From: Kocuria rosea subsp. polaris
GTDB lineage: Bacteria; Actinomycetota; Actinomycetes; Actinomycetales; Micrococcaceae
DNA: 64,000 nucleotides
Direction: 5' to 3'
Assembly: GCF_001483755.1 (NCBI RefSeq)
Contig: NZ_LQBK01000011.1
Span: 62,001 to 126,000, forward strand
The notes below the pieces were generated by a model. The model was given only the letters and a program-made list of their open reading frames with translations, ran no database searches and was not told the origin of the DNA. Positions 39,466 to 46,809 of the stretch are shown here, piece by piece (positions within the stretch are counted from its first letter, which is position 1; each line of letters starts with the position of its first letter). Position numbers and translations under genes: made by a program.

Positions 39466-40805
39466 TGGACTCCAGCACCCTCGTGAACATCCTCCTGGTC
39501 CTGCTGTTCGTGGCGGTCGGAGGGGTCTTCGCGGGCACCGAGATGGCCATCGTGAGCCTGCGGGAGAGCCAGGTCCGGAGGATCGAGCGCTCGGGGCGCA
39601 AGGGCGCCCGGACGGCCGCCCTCGTCCGGGACCCCAACCTCTTCCTCTCGGCGGTGCAGATCGGCGTGACGGTCGCCGGGTTCTTCTCCTCGGCCTACGG
39701 CGCCTCCACGCTCGCCCCGGACGTGGCCCCGCTGCTCGTCCGGGCCGGGCTGTCCACCGCCGCCGCGGAGACCACGGCGCTGATCGGCATGACCCTGGTC
39801 ATCGCCTACCTCTCCCTGGTCCTGGGGGAGCTCGTGCCCAAGCGGCTGGCCATGCAGCGCTCGGTGGGCTTCACGAAGGCCCTGGCCCCGCCGCTCAACC
39901 TGTTCGCCAAGCTCATGCGCCCCGTCATCTGGCTGCTCTCCGTGTCCACCGACCTGGTGGTGCGGCTCGTGGGCGGGGACCCGCACGCCGCCGCCGAGGA
40001 GGTCTCGGCGGAGGAGATCCGCGAGATGGTCGTGGACACCCGGGGCATCGGCCCCGTGTCCCGCTCGATCCTCACGGACGTCTTCGAGGCGGGCGAGCGC
40101 CGTCTGGCGGAGGTCATGCGCCCCCGCCCCGACGTCCAGTTCCTGGACGGCACCCTGCCCGTCACGGAGGCGTACCGCACGGCGCTGACCCTGCCGCACT
40201 CCCGCTACCCCGTCCTCGGCACGAGCGTGGACGACGTCCTGGGCTTCGTGCACATCCGCGACCTCGTGCTCGCGGACGAGGACGGGGACGGGGTCATCGA
40301 GGCACCGCCGCGGACCCTGCGGGACGTGGTGCGGCCCATCCCGTTCCTGCCGGAGACCAACCACGTGCTGCGCACCCTGCAGGCCATGCGCAAGGGCGGG
40401 CACCACATCGCGCTGGTGGTCGACGAGTACGGCGGGACGGCGGGCATCGTGACCCTCGAGGACCTGGTGGAGGAGCTCGTGGGGGAGATCTACGACGAGT
40501 TCGACGCCGGGATCCGGGAGCACGAGGACACGGTGCTGCGCCGGGGCGGGGCCGTCCTCGTGGACGGCGGGCTGATCATCCAGGAGGTCCCGGCGGAGGC
40601 CGGTCTCGTGATCCCTGAGGGCCACTACGAGACCGTGGGCGGGTTCGTGATGGACCGGCTGGGGCGGGTGGCCCGCCCCGGCGACGTGGTCGTCGTGGAC
40701 GACCACCGGCTCGAGGTCCTCGCCGTGGACCGCAGCCGGGTGGAGCGGGTGCGCATCACCCGTGCCCCGCAGGACGCGGCGGGGGACGAGCAGCCCGGCT
40801 CCTGA
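39465..40805 (+). CDS. CorC/CNNM-type membrane protein (DUF21, CBS pair, CorC domain)
   Basis: The 446-residue protein has an N-terminal DUF21 membrane domain (about 1-180) with AGTEMAIVSLRESQVRRIE and VLGELVPKRLAMQ. A cytosolic CBS pair follows (SRYPVLGTSVDDVLGFVHIRD; MRKGGHHIALVVDEYGGTAG), then a C-terminal CorC_HlyC domain (about 360-435). The family takes part in magnesium or cobalt homeostasis; the old name hemolysin is misleading. The mRNA is probably leaderless. It is divergent from the ion channel gene, so the two may jointly handle cations. Confidence 0.9.
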   Translation: MDSSTLVNILLVLLFVAVGGVFAGTEMAIVSLRESQVRRIERSGRKGARTAALVRDPNLFLSAVQIGVTVAGFFSSAYGASTLAPDVAPLLVRAGLSTAAAETTALIGMTLVIAYLSLVLGELVPKRLAMQRSVGFTKALAPPLNLFAKLMRPVIWLLSVSTDLVVRLVGGDPHAAAEEVSAEEIREMVVDTRGIGPVSRSILTDVFEAGERRLAEVMRPRPDVQFLDGTLPVTEAYRTALTLPHSRYPVLGTSVDDVLGFVHIRDLVLADEDGDGVIEAPPRTLRDVVRPIPFLPETNHVLRTLQAMRKGGHHIALVVDEYGGTAGIVTLEDLVEELVGEIYDEFDAGIREHEDTVLRRGGAVLVDGGLIIQEVPAEAGLVIPEGHYETVGGFVMDRLGRVARPGDVVVVDDHRLEVLAVDRSRVERVRITRAPQDAAGDEQPGS

Positions 40806-40824
40806 CCGCCGGCGCGCCCCGGAC

Positions 40825-40995
40825 GGCGGCGCCGTCCAGCACGGCGAGGACGTCCCGCGCCGTGAGCGCGCAGTCGCCCACGACCCCCAGGTCCAGCGGC
40901 CGGTCCGCCGGCCGGTGCGCGCCCAGGACGGACTCCTCGAGGTCCACCTGCACCACCGGGGCCTCCGGGCCGAGGAAGCGACCGTGCCGGTCACG
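40825..40995 (-). pseudogene. Fragment of a ThDP-dependent enzyme (acetolactate synthase/BFD-like middle domain)
   Basis: On the minus strand about 57 codons read PEAPVVQVDLEESVLGAHRP followed by LDLGVVGDCALTARDVLAVL, a good match to the central domain of thiamine-diphosphate enzymes (the stretch ending in GD-ALTARxxL). The catalytic N- and C-terminal domains are missing on both sides. The fragment follows the cyclase remnant on the same strand, suggesting a collapsed catabolic operon. Confidence 0.6.
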
Positions 40996-41269
40996 CCGCG
41001 GGCCGCTCGACGAGGGCGAGCACCCGGGCGGGGCTGCCCGTTCCGCCCACCAGCGGCAGGGGCGCGACCACGAGCTGCGCCCCGAGGACCGGCAGCCGGT
41101 CCAGGCGGCGCAGGGACGTGAGCCCGTGCTTGTCCTGCCCCAGCAGGTGGTGGTGGGCGGGGAGCGGCGGGTCGAAGCCGCCGGCGACGCCCGCGTCGAT
41201 GCCGACGGTCTCCACGCCGAAGCCGCTGACGTGCGGATGGGCGGCGAGCCACTCGGCGGCCGCCACCGA
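40991..41269 (-). pseudogene. C-terminal fragment of a cyclase/kynurenine-formamidase-like protein
   Basis: About 90 codons encode the end of a PF04199-type cyclase: EWLAAHPHVSGFGVETVGID, then PAHHHLLGQDKHGLTSLRRL and LVGGTGSPARVLALVERPA, ending at a natural stop (40991-40993). The N-terminal half with the metal-binding HxGTHxD motif is absent; upstream sequence in the frame is unrelated and lacks a start with a ribosome binding site. It is a 5'-truncated remnant. Confidence 0.65.
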
Positions 41270-41493
41270 CGGGCCGGGCGGTCGGGTGCGCCCGCTGCCA
41301 CGCCCGCACAGCACTTCCACTTTGTGGCATCTGTGTTCACATAGTGGGTGCACACGAGGTCTCGGAGGTCGTCCCGGTGTACTGTGATGGGCGTCCCAAC
41401 GGCTCGCGATGCTCTCCCCGCAACCGGCACCGGCTGCGCACCGGGGGTGGTCGGCGCCGCCGCGTCCTGCTCGCACCCCGCAAGGAGTCCTCC
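41270..41493 (+). promoter_or_regulatory. Upstream region of shikimate dehydrogenase with two palindromes
   Basis: CCACTTTGTGG (41317-41327) and TGTGTTCACA (41332-41341) are adjacent palindromes in a locally A+T-rich stretch, likely operator sites (IclR or TetR type). TACTGT (41380-41385) may be the -10. AAGGAG precedes ATG 41494. The region formerly also separated the divergent remnant genes. Confidence 0.45.
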
Positions 41494-42369
41494 ATGAGCA
41501 CCACTTCCGAGTCCTACCTGGTGGGCCTGATCGGCGACGGCATCACCCGCAGCCTCACCCCGCCGATGCACGAGACCGAGGCCCACCACCACGGCCTGCA
41601 CTACCTGTACCGCCCGGTGGACCTCGAGGTGATCGGCCGTCCGGGCGAGGACGTGGGGGAGCTGCTGCGCGCCGGCCGCGACCTCGGGTTCAACGCCTTC
41701 AACATCACGCACCCGTGCAAGCAGCTGGTCCTGGAGCACCTCGACGAGGTCGCCCCGGAGGCGGCGGCGCTGCGGGCCGTCAACACGGTGGTGATCCGCG
41801 ACGGGCGGTTCATCGGCCACAACACCGACGTGTCCGGCTTCGCCGCGGGGTTCCGGGCGGTGCTCCCCGGCGCGGCCAAGGACCGCGTGGTCCAGGTCGG
41901 CACCGGGGGCGCCGGCTCCGCCGTGGCCTCCGCCCTGCTCAGCGCCGGCGTGCGGACCCTCCACCTGTTCGACGTGGACCCCGCCCGGGCGGCCGAGCGG
42001 GCCGCGGCCATGGCCCGGCTGTTCCCCGAGCAGCAGGTCGAGGCGGCCACCGTCGAGGGCCTGCCGGACCTGGTGCGCGCGGCCGACGGGCTGGTCAACG
42101 CCACCCCGGTGGGCATGCACCACCACCCCGGCACGCCGGTGGACCCGGACCTGCTGGCGGCCCGGCAGTGGGTCGCGGATGTCGTCTACCTGCCGGTGGA
42201 GACCCAGCTCATCGCCGCCGCCCGGGCCGCGGGGTGCCAGGTGCTCGACGGCGGCCACATGGCCGTCGGCCAGGCGGTGGACGCGTTCCGGCTCATCACC
42301 GGTGTGGAGCCCGACCGCGGCCGGATGCGCGCCCACTTCCTCGACCTCGTCGCCGCGCAGAGCAGCTGA
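41494..42369 (+). CDS. Shikimate/quinate dehydrogenase
   Basis: The 291-residue protein has the substrate-binding motif GDGITRSLTPPMHE, the catalytic Lys/Asp pair in NITHPCKQLV and HNTDVSGFAAGF, and a Rossmann motif GTGGAGSAVASALL. The sequence SLTPPMHE, rather than SxSP, is typical of the quinate/shikimate class linked to catabolism and NAD use. It oxidises quinate or shikimate to the 3-dehydro acids. The presence of decayed catabolic genes upstream and an operator-like region supports an inducible catabolic role over the biosynthetic AroE role, but this is inference. Confidence 0.88.
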   Translation: MSTTSESYLVGLIGDGITRSLTPPMHETEAHHHGLHYLYRPVDLEVIGRPGEDVGELLRAGRDLGFNAFNITHPCKQLVLEHLDEVAPEAAALRAVNTVVIRDGRFIGHNTDVSGFAAGFRAVLPGAAKDRVVQVGTGGAGSAVASALLSAGVRTLHLFDVDPARAAERAAAMARLFPEQQVEAATVEGLPDLVRAADGLVNATPVGMHHHPGTPVDPDLLAARQWVADVVYLPVETQLIAAARAAGCQVLDGGHMAVGQAVDAFRLITGVEPDRGRMRAHFLDLVAAQSS

Positions 42370-42432
42370 GCACACCCTGTTCCACCCGTCCCGGGGCGGG
42401 ACCCGTCCGTCGTCCGGCCCGGGTGGGCGGGG

Positions 42433-42780
42433 TCACTGCTGCTCCTGCCGGGGGACGGCGGCGAGGTGCTCGGGCTGCACCGGCACGCGCACGGCAGGGT
42501 GGTCGGGGTGCGTGCGCAGCCACTTCTTGATGTAGGGGCACACCGGGACCACGGGCAGCCCGGCCGCGGTCGTGTCGTCGAGGGCCTCCCGGGCCAGTCT
42601 CGAGCCCAGGCCCTGTCCGCCGTAGGCCTCGTCCACGCTCGTGTGGTGGAAGATCCGCTGCGGGCCGTCCGCGCCGTCGAAGGGGACCCAGTGGGCCGTG
42701 CCGATCACGGTCCCCCCGTCGAGGAGCTCGTAGCGGTGCCGGCCGGGGTTGTTCCGGACTGTGACTGCGGCGGTGTCCAT
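42433..42780 (-). CDS. GNAT-fold N-acetyltransferase (YidJ/Gcn5-like, small)
   Basis: The 115-residue protein shows YELLDGGTVIGTAHWVPFDG, the acetyl-CoA site EAYGGQGLGSRLAREALDDT and the C-terminal PVCPYIKKWLRTHPDH, the signature of the compact PF14542 N-acetyltransferases. Its acceptor is unknown. GGGAGAG precedes the ATG. It starts 23 nt after the pirin stop and is the third gene of an operon with pirin and the AhpD-like protein. Confidence 0.85.
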   Translation of the reverse strand: MDTAAVTVRNNPGRHRYELLDGGTVIGTAHWVPFDGADGPQRIFHHTSVDEAYGGQGLGSRLAREALDDTTAAGLPVVPVCPYIKKWLRTHPDHPAVRVPVQPEHLAAVPRQEQQ

Positions 42781-42803
42781 GGTGCTCTCCCGGGGGATCG
42801 GGC

Positions 42804-43814
42804 TCAGCCGCGGGGACGCAGCTGGACGGTGGGCAGCGGCGGGGCCGGCAGCGGGGCGGGCTGGTCCGGCGGGTAGGGGCCGAAGCGCGGGTACGGGGCG
42901 CCGTCGGCGTAGGTCCCGCCCACCGGGGCGGCGGCGGGTTCGGCCTCGATCTCCGCCTGCCAGGCGGCGCGGTAGGCGACGACCTCCTCGTGGGTGCGGC
43001 CCACGAAGTTCCACCACATCACGATCTGCTCGCCCAGCGGCTCCCCGCCGATGAGCAGCAGCCGGACCGGGCTGAGACCGGCCTCCAGTACCACGGACCC
43101 CTGTCCGACCGGGAGGTAGGCGAGGTGGTCGGCCGGCACGGGGGCGCCGTCGAGCGTCAGGTCCCCGCTGTCGAGCAGCACGCCGTGCTCGAGGCCCGGG
43201 TCGAGCTCGAGCTCCAGGCGGGCCCCGGGCCGCAGGAGGGCCTCGGCGGCGAGCAGCGGCGGCGTGAAGGTCTCCACCGGGGACGTGACCCCGGCCAGGG
43301 AGCCCAGGTGGACGCGCAGCTCGGTGCCCTCGCCGAGCACCGGCTCGGGGGCGTGGTGCTCGAAGGCCGGGGCCATGTGACGGGTCGCGTCCGGCAGGGC
43401 GTACCACAGCTGCACCCCGTGCAGGAGGGTGGTCCCGGGGGTGGAGAACTCCTGGTGGGAGATGCCCCGCCCGGCGATCATGAGGTTGACCTCCCCCGGC
43501 TTCACGATCGCGTCGTGGCCGGCGGAGTCCCGGTGGGCAATCCCCCCGGTGAACAGCAGGCTCACGGTGGCCAGCCCGGTGTGCGGGTGCCTGGCCACGG
43601 TCATGCCGCCCGACTCCGAGACCAGGTCGGGGCCGTAGTGGTCCACGAAGCACCACGCCCCGATGAGGCTGCGCCGCCGCTGGGGCAGGGTGCGGCGCAC
43701 GGTCATCGCCCGCGGTCCGCCCAGGGGCACCTCGCGCGGTGCCAGCAGCTGCGCGCCGGCCCCGGCGGCCTCGGTGCACAGGAGTTCCTGCGGGTCCACG
43801 TCCAGGTTGGTCAC
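42804..43814 (-). CDS. Pirin family protein
   Basis: The 336-residue protein has the bicupin layout: metal-binding HPHTGLATVSLLFTGGIAHRD and the Glu/His of NLMIAGRGISHQEFS, then the second cupin with VLLDSGDLTLDG. Pirins act as quercetinases or as redox-sensing iron proteins. The GTG start overlaps the stop of the AhpD-like gene (GTGA), so the two are translationally coupled. GGGAGG lies 7 nt upstream. The C-terminal extension is proline-rich (RFGPYPPDQPAPLPAPPLP). Confidence 0.88.
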   Translation of the reverse strand: MTNLDVDPQELLCTEAAGAGAQLLAPREVPLGGPRAMTVRRTLPQRRRSLIGAWCFVDHYGPDLVSESGGMTVARHPHTGLATVSLLFTGGIAHRDSAGHDAIVKPGEVNLMIAGRGISHQEFSTPGTTLLHGVQLWYALPDATRHMAPAFEHHAPEPVLGEGTELRVHLGSLAGVTSPVETFTPPLLAAEALLRPGARLELELDPGLEHGVLLDSGDLTLDGAPVPADHLAYLPVGQGSVVLEAGLSPVRLLLIGGEPLGEQIVMWWNFVGRTHEEVVAYRAAWQAEIEAEPAAAPVGGTYADGAPYPRFGPYPPDQPAPLPAPPLPTVQLRPRG

Positions 43815-44356
43815 GCCGTGCCTCCCGCGACGGCCGACGGGGTGCGCGACGCGTCCGGCGCCTGCTCCCCGGCTCCCCGGTCCTCGGGCGCCGCCGCCCG
43901 GGGGCGGACCCGGTGCCGGGAGAGGACCGAGACCCGGTTGAAGGCGTTGATCGCCACCGCCGTCCACTGCAGCGCGGAGTACTGCTCGGCGGTCAGCTCC
44001 GCCCGGGCCACCGCCAGTTCGGCCAGCCGGGTCTCCTCGTCGGGCAGCAGGGTCACGGCCTCCCCGATGGCCAGCGCGGCCCGCTCCCGGTCGTCGAACA
44101 GCCCCGTCTCGCGCCAGGCGGGGAGCACGGCGAGCTTCTGCGCGCTCACCCCGGCCTCCACGGCGTAGCCGGTGTGCAGGTCCAGGCAGAACGCGCACCC
44201 GTTGAGCTGGGAGACCCGGATGTTGAGCAGCTCCACCAGCGCCCGGGACAGCCCGGCGTCCTCGGCCGCGGCGGCGACCTTGCGGGCCAGCCCGTTGAGC
44301 GCCCGCCAGCTGCCGGGATCCGCCTTGTCGAGGTAGAAGCGGTCGCTGGCGGTCAT
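43811..44356 (-). CDS. AhpD-like/carboxymuconolactone decarboxylase family protein
   Basis: The 181-residue protein contains the CxxC peroxidase centre in SQLNGCAFCLDLHTGYA followed by the conserved His. The family includes AhpD, which supplies reducing equivalents to AhpC, and many small peroxidase-like proteins. The helical core covers residues 1-140, with a disordered Arg/Pro/Ala tail after it. AGGAGG precedes the ATG. It is first gene of the operon with pirin and GNAT, which together suggest a response to electrophilic or peroxide stress. Confidence 0.86.
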   Translation of the reverse strand: MTASDRFYLDKADPGSWRALNGLARKVAAAAEDAGLSRALVELLNIRVSQLNGCAFCLDLHTGYAVEAGVSAQKLAVLPAWRETGLFDDRERAALAIGEAVTLLPDEETRLAELAVARAELTAEQYSALQWTAVAINAFNRVSVLSRHRVRPRAAAPEDRGAGEQAPDASRTPSAVAGGTA

Positions 44357-44549
44357 GGAGCCTCCTGGTGGTCGTCGCGGCTCCGCTGGGCGGTCCCGCC
44401 GTGCCTCCAGCGAATACCTCCGGCGGTGCCCCGTCAAGTGCGGGCCGGGTCCCCCGCCGTTCCGGCGCAGGACGTGCCGCGGGGACCGGGTCGCGGGACA
44501 ATGGAGGTGACCGAGCAGGAGCACCGGAACGACGAGAGGACGGTACGCC

Positions 44550-45119
44550 ATGGACGAGGAGATCCGGCTCAGCGGGGCCGACCACCCGCACGTGCAGATC
44601 CCCCGGCTCGGGGAGCTCGATGCGATCTGGGCCCGGCGGATCGTGCTCGCCCTCGTGGCGAGCCTGGTCGTGGGGCTGCTGGGCGGCATCGCCGCCGCAC
44701 TCCTGCTGGGCGATCGCGGGCTGCTGAGCCCCGCCCAGTGGGGGCTCGTGGTGGGCGGGGCCGCTCTGCTGCTCAGCGGCATCATCCTCTCGCTCACCCG
44801 CGCGGACGACGCGCCCCGCAACGACCTCATGGACGCCCGCGCCCGGGCGAGCAAGGGGCTGCGGACCTCGGTGCGCCGCGCCGCCGTCCCGCAGGACCCG
44901 GCGCTGCGGGAGATGCAGGACTACATGGCGGTGGAGATGGTGCAGTACGCCTGGCCGATCCTGCTGACCGTGCCCGGCATGGCGCTGGTCGTCTGGGCGG
45001 TCTTCGTGCCCGTCCCCGCCGTGCTGGTGGCGCTGCTGCTCGTGCTGGTGTGGGCCGTGATCCGGGTCAACGGGACCGTGGTGGGCCGGCGCTACTACAA
45101 GCTGCGCGGCCTGGTCTGA
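44550..45119 (+). CDS. Four-helix membrane protein of unknown function
   Basis: The 189-residue protein has two hydrophobic helices in the N-terminal half (about 30-54 and 62-82), a charged cytoplasmic loop (LTRADDAPRNDLMDARARAS) and two more helices near the C-terminus (about 130-166). It ends in a positively charged stretch VVGRRYYKLRGLV. The start has GAGAGGA upstream. No enzyme or transporter motif is visible. It lies between two divergent or convergent stress-type loci and is transcribed on its own. Confidence 0.65.
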   Translation: MDEEIRLSGADHPHVQIPRLGELDAIWARRIVLALVASLVVGLLGGIAAALLLGDRGLLSPAQWGLVVGGAALLLSGIILSLTRADDAPRNDLMDARARASKGLRTSVRRAAVPQDPALREMQDYMAVEMVQYAWPILLTVPGMALVVWAVFVPVPAVLVALLLVLVWAVIRVNGTVVGRRYYKLRGLV

Positions 45120-45151
45120 GGGGGCGCCCCGCCGGGGCGGACCGGGCGGCG

Positions 45152-45655
45152 TCAGCGCCGGGGGAGGCGCACCAGCTCCAGGTCGGTGAGCCGCCCGCCC
45201 GCGGCGACGGCCGTCAGGTACGTGCAGTACGGCTGGCGCCGCCGGTCCGTGGGGGAGCCGGGGTTCAGCAGCCGCATCCCCGCCGGGGTGGTGCTGTCCC
45301 ACGGGATGTGGCTGTGGCCGAAGACCAGGACGTCGAGGCCGGGGAACGCCCGGTCCGCGCGGGCCTCCCGTCCGGCGGCGGCCCCGGTCTCGTGGACCAT
45401 GCCGAAGCGCACGCCCCCGAGCGTCTCGCGGGCCACCTCGGGCAGCCGCTCGCGCAGCTCCGGGCCGTCGTTGTTGCCCCACACCCCCACCAGGCGGGCG
45501 GCGCGCTCCTCGAGCCGGTCGAGGGTCGCGAGGTCGATCCAGTCGCCCGCGTGCAGCACCACGTCGGCGTCGTCGACAGCACGCCACACCGCGGCGGGGA
45601 GGTCGCGGGCGCGCTTGGGGACGTGCGTGTCGGCGAGCAGGAGGAGTCGGACCAC
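45152..45655 (-). CDS. YfcE/MJ0936-type metallophosphoesterase
   Basis: The 167-residue protein has the calcineurin-like motifs in order: LLADTHVPKR, HAGDWID, VWGNNDGPE and FGHSHIPWD, which bind two metals. It hydrolyses phosphodiester or phosphomonoester bonds of unknown substrate. The GTG start is four bases after the stop of the Ni/Co transporter gene, so they are probably co-transcribed. Confidence 0.88.
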   Translation of the reverse strand: MVRLLLLADTHVPKRARDLPAAVWRAVDDADVVLHAGDWIDLATLDRLEERAARLVGVWGNNDGPELRERLPEVARETLGGVRFGMVHETGAAAGREARADRAFPGLDVLVFGHSHIPWDSTTPAGMRLLNPGSPTDRRRQPYCTYLTAVAAGGRLTDLELVRLPRR

Positions 45656-45659
45656 GGGC

Positions 45660-46730
45660 TCAGCCTCGCACAGGGACCGGCCTGCCGTCGCGGCGGAACC
45701 GGTCCAGGGCCCGCGAGCCCAGCCAGACGGCGCCGAAGAAGACGATCACGGCCATGCCGAGGAAGTTGAGGTCGACCGCCGCCACGAGAGCGAGCGCACC
45801 GCCGCTCGGCTGCACGAGCTCGGCGAGCACGGACAGCAGGCTCGCTCCGCCGATCACGAAGGCGATGACGACGGAGACGGTGGTCACCGTGACGTTGTAG
45901 TTCAGCTTGCGGCGGGCGTCGACCGAGGCCCAGCCGTAGACCCGGTGCATCAGGATGCCGTCGGCGCTGTCGAACAGCGTCATGCCGGCGGTGAAGAGCA
46001 CGGGCAGCACGAGCGCCGCGTACCAGGGCAGCTCGGGGGCGAGCCCGCCGGCCATGACGAACAGCCCGATCGAGGCGGCCGTGTCGAGGCCGAGACCGAA
46101 GAGGAAGCCCACGGGGTACATCCGGGCCGGGCGGTCCACCGCCCGCGTCATGGGGTGCAGCACGCGGTGCAGCACCCCGCGGTCGGCGAGGTGGGCCTCC
46201 AGCTCGGCGGGGTCCAGGACGCCGGTGCGCGCGGTGCGGCGGGCCCGGCGCAGCCGGAGCAGCACGGCGAGGTTGAGGGCCCCGGCAGTGACGAGGAACA
46301 GCCCCGAGACGGTGCCGCCCCAGATCCCGGCGGCCCGGCGCAGCCCGGAGCCCTCGTCCGCGAGGCCGCCGGCGAAGGCCTCCACCCCGAGGGTCAGCAG
46401 CAGCACGGAGACGAGGACCACAGAGGAGTGCCCCAGGGCGAACCAGAAGCCGGTGGCCGTGGACTCCCGGCCGCGTGCCGTCAGCGATCGCGTCGCGTTG
46501 TCGATCGCGGCGATGTGGTCGGCGTCGAAGGCGTGCCGGATGCCCAGGGCGTAGGCGCTCAGGGCGAGGCCCACGAACAGGCTCGTGCCGCCCTGGGGGG
46601 TGTCGGTGCCCGCGACGAGGGCGAGCAGTGCGCCCCAGCCGGCGAGGTGCAGGAGGACGACCGCGGCGCCGATCACGGTGACGCTGCGCCGTCCGGCGGT
46701 GGACGGGGGAACGGTGCGGGAGGTGCTCAC
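45660..46730 (-). CDS. NiCoT-family nickel/cobalt permease
   Basis: The 356-residue protein has about eight membrane helices and the diagnostic helix-2 motif RHAFDADHIAAIDN, plus LGHSSVVLVSVLLLT, FLFGLGLDTAASIGLFV and LFTAGMTLFDSADGILM. These are the four conserved motifs of the HoxN/NixA/NhlF group, which import Ni2+ or Co2+ at high affinity. The start at GTG 46730 has GAAAGG upstream. It lies downstream of the persulfide-dioxygenase gene on the same strand, but a hairpin (46772-46803) separates them. Confidence 0.93.
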   Translation of the reverse strand: MSTSRTVPPSTAGRRSVTVIGAAVVLLHLAGWGALLALVAGTDTPQGGTSLFVGLALSAYALGIRHAFDADHIAAIDNATRSLTARGRESTATGFWFALGHSSVVLVSVLLLTLGVEAFAGGLADEGSGLRRAAGIWGGTVSGLFLVTAGALNLAVLLRLRRARRTARTGVLDPAELEAHLADRGVLHRVLHPMTRAVDRPARMYPVGFLFGLGLDTAASIGLFVMAGGLAPELPWYAALVLPVLFTAGMTLFDSADGILMHRVYGWASVDARRKLNYNVTVTTVSVVIAFVIGGASLLSVLAELVQPSGGALALVAAVDLNFLGMAVIVFFGAVWLGSRALDRFRRDGRPVPVRG

Positions 46731-46771
46731 GGCGGGCCTTTCGCTGGGGTGGGGCGGCTGCGGGAAGGGGC

Positions 46772-46803
46772 CGCGGGGCCGGGTGCGCGGACCCGGCCCC
46801 GCG
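46772..46803 (-). terminator. 13-bp hairpin after the MBL-rhodanese gene
   Basis: CGCGGGGCCGGGT (46772-46784) pairs perfectly with 46791-46803, loop 6 nt, just beyond the stop at 46810 on the minus strand. Confidence 0.65.
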
Positions 46804-46809
46804 CCGGCG

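Noticed and set aside
40756-42375. A 539-codon minus-strand frame spanning the shikimate dehydrogenase
   Set aside because: Most of it is antisense to a real gene; only the last segment (40825-40995) shows a genuine protein fragment.
42804-45587. A 927-codon minus-strand frame running from pirin through the AhpD-like gene
   Set aside because: The real pirin starts at GTG 43814 with a good ribosome binding site; the rest is read-through in the wrong frame.
46731-46809. Possible cobalamin or nickel-responsive element before the NiCoT gene
   Set aside because: The space is filled by the hairpin that ends the MBL-rhodanese gene and a ribosome binding site; no B12-box was seen.
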